A stretch of DNA of 64,000 bases, from contig CM069455.1 in NCBI GenBank assembly GCA_035610835.1, positions 18,055,874-18,119,873 on the forward strand. The letters run 5' to 3'. This DNA is from Ophiura sarsii (lineage: Eukaryota; Echinodermata; Ophiuroidea; Amphilepidida; Ophiuridae). The notes beneath the pieces are model-generated. The model had not been told where the DNA came from. It worked only from the letters and a program-made list of their open reading frames with translations, and ran no database searches. This document shows positions 26,801-38,800 of the stretch, one piece after another. The position numbers were made by a program, and so were the translations under genes. Each line of letters starts with the position of its first letter. Position 1 is the first letter of the stretch.

Positions 26801-29800
26801 CCGTACCGTAACTTGCTGGCCCAGTTCTGTTTTTAACTGATTCAAATACCTGAATATACTGGCCATCTTTTGTAGAAATTGCAGAACATTTGTTGGTGCC
26901 ATTTCTGAGAAATAGAGCTTTGAATATTATTATTTACTATAATAGCGCCCTCATCGGCCACATTTCCCATAGAGTTACATGTAAAATATGTATCAAGTAG
27001 AAAATGCAGATAATTTAAAAAGGGCTCGAACAATGTTTTTGAAATTTTCACCGTATACTCTTATTCATTAGCACTACCCATGAAAGTATCAGGTCAAACC
27101 ATAAAAGGGCCACTATATAATCTTTTTTTATCCCATAATTTTAATTATAAATCGAACAGTCAAACAGCCGTGCATGGACACCTAAATATGGACTTAGATA
27201 TAAACTTAATTGTACAACAAAAAGCAAACAGCAGTTGAATCATTTTTCAGAGTTTATTTACATTTTCAAAATATTTTCAGTTAAATTTGTCGAAGCAACT
27301 TGGTCCAAAATGTGCCTAATGCTCAATTAAAAAAGAAAATCACAGACATAATTGTTGGTTGGTTCCCTGTTTTCTCATTCATCACAGAGAGAAACTGCAG
27401 ATTATCGGTATCACAGCCAGCAACACATGGGGTCTGTTTCTGCTGGTCTTACTTCTAGGCTATGGATTGGTAGAGGTCCCAAGGAAATACTGGGCTGAGT
27501 CTAAGAAAGGATTCCTTCTTCAGTATACCTATTTTCAGTTGGCTAAACTTAGTACGGAGAAATCTGAGGCAGAAGAACACTTAGAAGATATACTAGAGGT
27601 AAGAAAGAGGATATATAGCAGAGAATTTCATGCATATTTATGAGCTGATTTGCATAAATGCATATATGGAAATACTGGGCGGAGTCTAAGAACGGATTTC
27701 TTCTTCAGTATACCTTTTTTCAGTTGGTTAAACTTACTTAGTACAGAGAAATCTGAGACAGAAGAACACTTAGGTGATATATTAAATAAGAGGATATAAT
27801 TTAATTAAGCCCTTTAAAAAGAAAAAAGAGATCTTGAAACAAGGACTAAAGTCCTGACCAGGGTCATAGCCAGGATTGAAAATTGGCTGACCAAATTTGA
27901 ACACTCCATAGAACATCTATTGCAGACGTTAGTGTTATTGTCTCTATACTCCCAATTTACGCTTAATATATGAAACAAGCCCCCAGGTGCTAATAGTAGC
28001 CCAATATTGCGCCCAAGTGATGATAGCGAATGAGTTGAGATCTTTAAATGGCCGGATGAAATGAGCAAGCTTACTTTTTTACGGTGGTATGTTTATGATA
28101 AGTTCGGGATATGCTTTTTAAAAACATTTTGCTCGTCCAAAACTGGTGGTTCGTAAGATGGATTGAGGATTTTTCCACCTGTCCACTTTAGAAACTGCCT
28201 GTCCAAAAGATGGCTGGACAGGTTGCTGGCTAGGACCTTGGTCATGATTCAAGTCCGTTATCTCAGAACTAGTGTTCGCCAATACTATTGACACCAATAT
28301 TGACTGTTCTTTTGCATTGTTCTCAACCAGGATATCCGGCGAGCGTCGGACAGCGTCCGTTATAACCATCCATACCGCAAGTTCGTTAACACCATCATTG
28401 ACAAGTGTCCCACATCATTCCAAGATTCACTCACCAAACATTTAGACGACTTTCAAGATTACGACTCAAAAAGTACTACTCTGACGGTAAGTGTGACTAG
28501 GGCTGTGATTGAGGGACAGGGGACGAATTGGTGAGTTTATTACTGGGGGGGGGGGTGAACCATCTGTAATACTGTAAGTGTGCGTGACCAAAAATAACCT
28601 AAATGTGTGTAATGAGGGGTGGTGTGTTGCTGTAAAACTTTTGATTTTGAGGGAGATTCTGCATATTTGCATACTGTAAAACAAGTTAATTTTGCGGTAA
28701 CTTTTTTTCACGAATTGCTAATCATCACTAGTTTCGCGGTAACTTAATTCGCGAATCTAAAATTGTTACCACTACTGTCATCTTCACACACATTAATTCG
28801 CGGCAATATAATTTCGAGAATTTGAGCCTCTCGCGAAATTCGCGAAATTAAATTGCGCTCGAAATTAACTTGTTTTACAGTATTAAGGAATAAACTAGCA
28901 GCGAAATGTATTTATGCAGGGGATGTATTCTAGAAAACCTCCCTACTACGAATAAACTATTCAATATATTCAATAACAATTTATGAAGAACTAAATAATA
29001 CACATGTATATACAAACCACATGGGTTTCAGTGAATATATTGAATAGTTTATTCATACATGTAGTAGATGGATTTTCTAGTATACACTCGCATTCAAAAG
29101 ACTTTACGAATTGGAAGTGCAAGAATAAAATATACAAGAAATAAAATAGTAAACAAACCTTTGTTAATATCTTGTGATAATATTTGTAATTATCATCATA
29201 GCAAATTTTATTGAATTCAATCATGTCATTTGGAGATATTTGATGAGAAAAAAATAATGTCAATTCCAGCGAAATTGTTCGGAATCCACACGTAATTCTC
29301 CATTCACCGATTGGCGGCGCTGTTGAAAATGACGTCAGCATCAGAGTTGTTTATGAAAAGCAGAATGATCGAAAAGCTGGACGGTCGAATAAACACGGAA
29401 GTGTTTTACAATATTATTTACAAATTATTTACAAATTATTTACAAAAGTTCCAAGAGTTTTTCAGTGTTTAGATTGAATTAAAATGTGGTATAACTCCCA
29501 TGAGCATCAATCACTTCCTGGCAGCGTTCAGGCATAGAGTCGACCAGCTTCTCCACGATTTCTATGTCCATTTCATGCCAAATTTCTGCCACTCTCGCCG
29601 TAAGTCCATCTAACCCTCCTCGCGGGGCTCTTGTTTTGGATAATTCTCGCTCAATAGCGTCCCATAAATGTTCAATGGGATTCAAGTCAGGAGATTGAGC
29701 AGGCCATGTCATTAATTGAAATCCCCAATCAAAATCGGGTTTCAATTGTTCTGGAGTTGGATCATCAATCCATTCCCGTACTAGCTTTGCCGTATGGCAT

Positions 29801-32800
29801 GGGGCGTTATCATGTTGAAAAACAAAGTTAGTTCCAACGAGCTGATGGGCAGATGGAAGCATATAGTGTCCTTCAGAATTTCTTTGTAAAGTTCCTTATT
29901 AATGTTGCCTTCAACACGGATGCATGCTCCTAATCCAGATCTGGCCATACAACCCCATACCATGATCCCAGCACCACCATGTTTCACTGTGGGCTGGATG
30001 CATTTCTCATGATAGGCCTCTCCAACTGCCCGTCTGACGTATTGCCGTCGTTTGTCATTTTGATACAGAACAAATCTGCTCTCATCTGACCATACCACTT
30101 TTGACCACTGTTCTTGTGTCCAATTCAAATGAGCTCTTGCAAAATCGAGGCGTCTTCTCTTGTGATCTTCAGTCAATTTCGGTTTTCTACAGGCGATTCT
30201 GCCATTGAGACCACCAGCACGAAGCCTCTTCTTAACGGTTGATACAGAAATATCCACCAGCTCACACTCTTGCCGTACCGCCGGCGCTGCCAACGATTTC
30301 CCCGTGAGGTATTGACAATCCGCCGGTCCGTTCTCACGCTAGTCACTTTCGGGTGTCCACTTCTCGGTCGTGTTGACATTGTGCCATAGTCATCCATTTT
30401 CTTCAGATTATACCGGACACTTCCCTCACTAATCCACATCTTCTGCCAATTTCTGAGTTGTTATACCCCTCGTCATGCAAAGCTTTAATCTTCCCCTTCA
30501 TGTTGTCAGTTATTATCGGCTTCGGCGGCATGATTAAACTAGAGAAAATTGGTGATTTCGGAAGGCACTTTTTGTAAACAAGTCGTCGCGGTATAGGGAA
30601 TCCCCTTGTTATGAGATGTCAAACAAAGGTCAAATTGCTTCTTCACCTTTGACGCGTGGGTTTCCATATAAGGGCATTGGCGGGAATTTTTTCCGATGGT
30701 GATTGGATAGCTTAACATCTCATCAACATAATAAACCATATTTGGTTAATTTATACACATGACGTAGGGCCCACGGTTGCAAAACATTAGAGGGAATCAC
30801 CGTTGCTCGGGGCGTTGTCAAACAATTGACGTCATAATTTATTATAATGAGCTGTTTTCCTAGGACGTCACCAATTGTTGAATGGGATTTTACGTGTGTT
30901 TTCCGAGGAATTAATGACGGTTTGTTTACACGATTAATTAATTATTAATAAATATTTCCGATGTTGAAAACTGGTATAAAAGTTGAGTAACTAATTAAAC
31001 TTGACTTTGAAGGATTAGGCCTATTTTTTTTGCGGCAATTTTTTTAGAAATACGGCATGATACAAATTCGTAAAGTCTTTTGAACGCGAGTGTATATCCC
31101 CTGCGCAAATACATTTCACTGCCAGTGTAGGCCTACATAAGATATGGTCTTGTCAAATTTGGTGTATCTTGCAGGGAAATAAACATTTTCCAAGCCTGCT
31201 AGCTAAAGGGTTCAAAATAAGTATTAAGGATCTTGAAAATATTCTTCTTTTTCAGGCTCCGAGTGAAAAAGAGTTAATCCGCCTCCACAGAAAGGTGATA
31301 TTTGCATTACAAGCCAAGAAGCGCACGGACACACAGTGGGACGTATTAATGCAAAAAGCTTATCATCTTGAAGATATGAATGAGAATGAAACTGATCGTA
31401 ATAGGTAAGTCAAGTAAAAGTTTGTTGGTCTGTACATTGTAACCAAATAATGTGAGCCCAAGTAGTCTTAATTTATGGTGCAAAAGTAGCCTAACCACAG
31501 TGTTACCAAATAATATCACCCCAAATAGTCTTAATTTATGGTACAAAAGTAGCCTAACTACTGTGTTACCAAATAATATCGGCCCAAATAGTCTTAATTT
31601 ATGGTACAAAAGTAGCCTAACTACTGTCTTACCAAATAATATCAGCCCAAATTGTCTTATTTTATGGTGCAAAAGTAGCCCAACCACAGTGTTACCAAAT
31701 AATGTCAGCCCAAATAGTCTTAATTTATGGTGCAAAAGTAGCCCAACCATAGTGATACCAAATAATATTAGCCCAAATAGTCTTAATTTATGGTGCAAAA
31801 GTAGCCCAACCACAGTGATACCAAATAATATCAGCCCAAATAGTCTTAATTTATGGTACAAAAGTAGCCTGACTACTGTGTTCCCAAATAATATCAGCCC
31901 AAAAAGTCTTAATTTATGGTGCAAAAGTAGCCCAACTACTGTGTTACCAAATAATATCAGCCCAAATAGTCTTAATTTATGGTGCAAAAGTAGCCCAAGA
32001 CTGGGTTACCAAATAATATCAGCCCAAATAGTCTTAATTTATGGTGCAAAAGTAGCCCAACTACTGTGTTACCAAATAATATCAGCCCAAATAGTCTTAA
32101 TTTATGGTGCAAAAGTAACCAAACTACTGTGTTACCAAATATTATCAGCCCAAATAGTCTTAAATTTATGATGCAAAAAAGCCTAATTAAATTGTCCTGG
32201 TCAAACTGTCTTGGTGGGGTCTTTAGTCACACATTTGCTGACTATGAACACCATTTTGTGTAACATCCACACTCTATACAACTTATTAGGCTATTAGTTT
32301 AACCATATACAAACAGTTTTTTCAGAAACCTCAGTATCTCAAGGATTACTGAACCAATACTAGGCATGTTTGTACTTATTTCAATGCTTTTCTCATGGGT
32401 GAGTTTAACTATGATAATGAAATTCAATAATTTTGACATTTTTGAAACATTTTGTGAACTTTTAGAATGTTGTCTGCAGACGCCTGCCACATGGAAATTG
32501 TTAATATGAACCCAGAAGCATTCTCATCAGTCATCTGTTCTATTCTTAATATTTCTATATTGTCTCTTATATTCCAGGCAATTCCAGCACTCGTTCGAAC
32601 CGGAATACACCGGTCTGAGCCAGTACATTTGCACGCCTACCGTGGAGTGGTACTGGAAGATCTGGATGATGCCGACGTGTTACAAGGCGTTTGCGATCTT
32701 CCTCGCCGTGTTCTCGTTTATGGTGGTGTGGTCAGAGGTGACGTTTTTCAGCACTAATCCTGTGCTGTCGATATTCGCCGTATTCATCAATGCAGCTGCA

Positions 32801-35800
32801 AAGAATTATAATTATTTATGTTTAGAAGTAAGTTTGTCAAATTTTGTACCTTACCGGCTTTAACTAGCTCAAGAGAAACATGTGTGAGATAAGTGTGAGA
32901 TAAGCATTTATCACTGATATTTATTGTAAGAGTGTGTTAAATGAGTTCACTGTTGGACAAGTTTAAAACTGTCAAACTTTTGCCTAAATTAGCTCTAAGT
33001 TCTAAACATATCAACTGCCACTTCGCTGTTATTTAGTGCTTGGAAGTGCCCACGTTTCAGCGTTTAAAAAACCCCGGGAGAAACCACTAAAACGTTTACT
33101 AAACTCACTACACATTTACACTTTGTGTCCACCATCGTCTGGCGTCAGCAGTTTATGTAATGGTGCTCCTAGTGATGAGAGATTTACAAATGAAATTGGT
33201 ATCGCATTATTTGCATTATCGTGCGATCATTTTGGATTTTCAACTGTTTTATTTAGCTTAGAAATAAAACATCCAAATAAACAATAATAGTTCATGTTCC
33301 ATATGATTTTTTTATTGAACAACGTGTCAGAAAACTTGATACGAATGATTTATTCTGCAAAAATTGCATTTTACTGGATGCAAAAATTCTGAAATTGTGT
33401 AGCTGTGGAACAAAGGTTTGTTCACTTCTTTCGTAGGCCTTACATTTTATTAACGTTTACACGGGTGAACGCCCAAAATCCTGCTTGTTTAAATGAATAG
33501 CAAATTAAACGGTAACACCCTGCACTACTATTATTATTATTATTTAGGCTGCCCCTCCCCGATGATCCGAGAGTACGTGCCCCTTTCCTTCTTGCGAAAT
33601 TGGAGGCTCTGAAAAAAAGCTGTTCAGAATTAATTTTGGTTGTTCATAGTTAGATTTGCCTCACACTGATTTTCCCCACACTTCAAATAGCTGTATGGGA
33701 TTAACGCAAACATAATTCACCGGTAAATGACATTTTCAGCTATCTGGTACTTATCATGTTATTCAGGTACGTACAGCAATGAATCACTTGGTCTGGACTG
33801 AACAGGTGTTGCAGTGTACCATCCCTCGCCTCTCACCAATGAAGTCCGTGGTTTGATTCCCAGTAGGGGCTCGTTCTCTATGGCTCTATGAAGAGATGCC
33901 ACTTTTCAGGAAATTTCCTGATTTCAGGACATTTTGTTCAGATTTTCTTAGTTTCAGGAAATTTTGTCTGTTCAAAAGTATAGTAATGGCTGCTCAAAGT
34001 ATAGGAAAATCGAAATTTCAGGCTTATCAGGAAACTTTGAAACCACCCAGTGGCATATCTGTTTATGTGGATTAGGTTTCTCGATCCATACTCGTTCCTG
34101 CAGGTTTTCTCCCGGTTCTCGGGTTTCCTCCTGAAAAAAAATGAGCTTCTTGTCATAAATCTGTTCTGGAATATGGTTTCTCTGGTTTTTCCCGTGCGCC
34201 AATATAGTAGCTGCAAAGTGCTGTAATGGTTCGTGAAATATGAGTCGAATATTATAAATACTGCCAAATGTTTTTTAAACATTGGAGTTTGTTTGTTTGT
34301 GTAAAATATGGTTGAACATTTGGCGCTACTTTTGGGTGCATTTCTGCTATATTCATAGGTGGACGTCAGATTTTCAGTGGCACACCTTTACCAAAGTCAA
34401 ATTCGAGTACTTCTTGATACCTTTCAGTGTCAAATATTGTCGCTGTTCTGTCAAAACCATATCCATCCGGCCCTTCAACATGTATAAAGTGAAACTTCCT
34501 ATGTATAACCATGAAAGTAACAGACCTTACTTTCATGGTATAACCTATGGGCAGTCTGCTCTAAACATGTTCAAGGGCCAAAACATATCTATTAAAACCT
34601 TGTAAGTGCTCTTGCCGCTGAACATTTATAAAAGCAACACTTCCGATAAACAGCAGTTTCACTTTATACATGCTGAAGGGCCAGAAAAACATACAAGGTT
34701 TAGACAGAACAGGGACGTTATGATCATCCTGTAAACTATTTCTTTTCCATCTTATCTTTTGTCTTCTGCACAGATTTTATGTTGTATAATCATAGCTTAT
34801 TTATGCTGGTGTTCATATTATACTGTCTTCAAAATACGGGTGTTCAACTTCTACTACTTAGCTCCGCACCATCAAACCGACGAAAACAGCCTGCTCTTCT
34901 GTGGAATGTAAGTAGCAAAGGAGTCGAACCTGAGTCCTCCCGAACTCTAGACAGACAATCTTGTAACTAAGCTATCGAAGACAAGCAAAGGAGTCAAATC
35001 TTGGACTGCCCAAAACTCTAGACAGACAGACACTCTTCTATAACTTAATCAGTTCCAAATTGGCAAAAAAGATTCGGTTTTGAATTCTCCGTGCGCAAAA
35101 GTAATCCAAGCATATGCGTGCGATGATGGCCACACGCACGCAGTTTTAGTCATACGCATGCGTCACATATATGATGCACACTGTGCTTGTTGCCTTCATG
35201 AGCGCTCACATCCTTCTGTATTCATTTGCTGGTGTAAGGAGGCTTTGCCAATTTGGAACTGATCAAACTATATAACTGAGCTATCAAGGACAATTGGTAT
35301 CAAGTATTACAAATTCATCGAAATGGTATATGGTTTCATAGGTGTGCCAAGCACTCTTGGTGCCCTTATCCCGCTGCTATTGGGTAAAACTAATTGAAAA
35401 TTACTTCAGCAACTCTTTGCTGGTCCATAAAACCACACTTCCTAATCTAACTCGTTGTGCAATCTTGACAGGTGTATATGATAAGTTTATCACAAAATGG
35501 CTAATGTGGCATAGCAGTCATAGACCTGGACCCCATATCGGGGATCCTGATTTGATTTCTGACGCTGGCTGTGCTGGTCACTACAGCAACTCTATGCTGC
35601 TACCCTGGCTTCCTAAATCTAACTCATTGGTTGTATATGGTAATTTTGTCACAGAATGACTTTTGTGGCGTAGCAGTAAGAGACTGTGAACATATATATA
35701 GGGTCCTGATTTGATTATGGACATTGGCTGACATCCCCATGAGTTTTATTTCCAAAAGCACGCCTTAGATGAGAGCAATAATATAATAACTTGTCTTTCT

Positions 35801-38800
35801 GTAACTATTATCTACCCCTTGTAGGATGCTGTGTCGGTTAACGCCACCGCTTTGCCTCAATTTTCTCGGTCTCATCCATCTTGATGGTCATGTGACCGGC
35901 AAGGAAGATATGCAAGAGACGTCATATACTTCTGTAAGTAATTATTGGAAATAGTGTACATTAGGTCCCTGCCATGCATCAAGTCTTTGATGGAATAAAG
36001 TGCATCATACAATTACAATGAGGTTCTTTTTTCTACCGTGTAATTGATGCATGTGTGGGACTTAAAGTACACTTCATCCTCACAATATGTTTTAAAGATG
36101 TCACAATTATTAAATTTGATCACCATATTTGGAATCACCATGAGAGGTGCATTAAAATTAGTACAAAAATTGATTCAGTAATTCTTGAGCCGGGCAGGTC
36201 GCAAGTAAAAAAGTCACCAGCCTGAATGCAAACTTACGAGCCCAACAATATGAACACCAACAGTAAACGTTAGACTACGAGATAAATGTGGTCTTTTATA
36301 ACCTCAAATATAATGCTGACCACCAAACAAAATGGTGGCCTTGTTTTGCCACTGTTTGCGAATATTATCAAATACTATGCAGTCTATATAATATGAGGTA
36401 CAAATGCCCTAAAAAGAAATACCTAAGTAAAAATAGATTTCTTGATGTAAGGTTTGATTGAAAATCGGCTATAATTCAAGGTTTCAGAGCATTTGAGTGA
36501 CGTTACGCCAGGCATACACTAAAATTCTTACCGGCCAGCTGGGCGGGTATATTTTAAAAGTTACTAGCGCGACGCAAAATTCTTCCACCTGTAGCATGTG
36601 GTCAGGTACAGTCCTGCCCATCTATGAGAGGGAATGATAGCTTCCTCAGTATCAACAGCTATTGTAGGTTATTGTGGTCCTGCTTACAAAAGGATCTAAT
36701 TTGTTGATTTAGCATCCCTAGTATGTTGCCATATTTTACCAGTATTTGATATCTTACAGATCATGGGTCGGCACTTAGACGTACTGCCCTTCATGGAGAA
36801 GGGTTTCTACATCTACTATCCAATCACTGTTGTACTACTATGCTTTGCTACATACTTCCATTTAGGCAGTCGATGTCTGTCGTTCCTGGGTTTCCAACAG
36901 TTTGTTGGAGACGAAGATATGACATCAGATCTGATGGATGAAGGCAAGGAACTTGTCAGAAGAGGTAAGTTGGAAGAGGGGTATGTGTTGGGTTTTGTTC
37001 CGCTTTGCCACTTTGTAGGTGATAAAGACAGGATGTCAGATCGTAGGTGAACTTAGGAAAGGAACTATTCAGGAGAGGCAGGGCATTGACCTGGTGATAA
37101 GGAGTAGGGATTGGGGAGATGATCAAGGTTCTGTTATGCTTTGGCACATACTTCCACTTAGGCAGTGGATATCTGTTGTTCCTGGGTTTCCAACAGTTTT
37201 TAGGTAGGTGATGAAGATATGATGTTAGATCTGATGGATGAAGACAGGGTACTTGTCAGAAGAGGTAAGTTGGAAGAGGGGTATGGTGTTGGGTTTTGTT
37301 ATGCTTTGCCACTTTGTAGGGGATAAAGACAGGATGTCAGATCTGATTAACGTAGTTAGGGAACTTTTCAGGATAGGCAGGGCAGTGACCTGGTGATAAG
37401 GAGTAGGGATTGGGGAGATGATCAAGGTTCTGTTATGCTTTGACACATACTTCCACTTCGGCAGTGGATATCTGTTGTTCCTGGGTTTTCAACAGTTTAT
37501 AGGTAGGTGATGAAGATATGATGTTAGATCTGATGGATAAAGGCAGGGAACTTTTCAGGAGAGGCAGGGCATGGACCTGGGGTAAGGAGTAGGGATTGGG
37601 GAGATGATCAAGGTTCTGTTATGCTTTTGCACATACTTCCACTTAGGCAGTGGATATCTGTTGTTCCTGGGTTTCTCAACAGTTTTTAGGTAGGTGATGA
37701 AGATATGATATTAGATCTGATGGATGAAGGCAGGGAACTTGTCAGGAGAGGTAAGGCAGGAACCCCGGGGATTGGGGAGGGGATGGTGAGAGGGAGGAGG
37801 GGTTGGTCATCTTAGCACTGTTATGCTTTGCCACATACCTCCATCTGGGCGGCCAATGTCTGTTGTTCCTGGGATTCCAACAGTTTGTAGGCAAGGGAGA
37901 CATAATGTTGGATCTGATATGGATGAAGGCAGGGAACTTGTCAGGAGAGGTAAAGCAGGGGTCCTAGGGAGAAGGGGAGGAGATGGTGTGAAGGAGGAGG
38001 CAAGGAACGTGTCAGGAGAGGTAAAGCAGGAGTCCTAGGGAGTAGGGGAGGAGATGATGTGAAGGAGGAGGCAGGGAACTTGTTGGGAGAGGTGTAGGAG
38101 GAGGCAGGGAACTTGTCAGGAGAGGTAAAGCAGGTCCTAGGGAGTAGGGGAGGAGATGGTGTTAAGGAGGAGGTAGGGAACTTGTCAGGAGAGTAAAGGT
38201 TGAAGAGTGGGAGGGTGTTGGGTAAGTGGGGTTTGTTATGGTTTGCCACTTTGTAGGGAACAGAGACAAGATGTCAGATCTGATAAACATAGACAGGGAA
38301 CTTATCAGGAGAGGTAGGGCATGGACCTGGTGAAAGGAGTAGGGGAGATTATCAAGGTTTTGTTATGGGACTTGGAAGAGGGGGGTGACCAAGATTTGTC
38401 ATCGTCGCTGTTCTGTCAAAACCTGTATCTCCACCAACATGTATAAAGTAATACTTCTTATGTGTAAACTTTTAAGCAGTCTGCTCCAAACATGTTCAAG
38501 GGCCAATAACACACTTATTGTAACCATTTATTTGCTCTTGCCCCTTAACATGTATAAAGCAACACTTCCTATGCATAACCATTGGGCAGTTTTACTTTAT
38601 ACACGTTGTAGGGCTCGAGAAAATACAAGGTGTTGACAGAACAGCGACGTTATGCTTTGTCACATATTTCCATCTTGGCAGTCAAAGTCTGTCGTTACTT
38701 TGATTCCAGTTTGTAGGATACCGAGATATGTTGATTGATCTGATTCAGGCATCAATCTAAACAAAACTCCCATTTGTCTAGTCTATATGCTTAACACTTT

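Larger units (their letters stand above)
28899..31123. mobile_element. older hairpin MITE interrupted by a Tc1 element
   Basis: The left arm (28899-28971) contains GAAATGTATTTATGCAGGGG and AATAAACTATTCAATATATT. The right arm is in two pieces: 29032-29080 and 31097-31123. Removing the Tc1 insertion at 29083-31094 restores pairing of the two arms. Confidence 0.75.

Noticed and set aside
31346..32263. Long repetitive ORFs of 239 codons (+) and 213 codons (-)
   Set aside because: They are products of the 63-bp period of a minisatellite, open in several frames and strands at once, with no known domain.
37820..37951. Exon 10 copy as a functional alternative exon
   Set aside because: Part of the frame is open, but it shifts after the GDIMLDL region and no acceptor precedes it.
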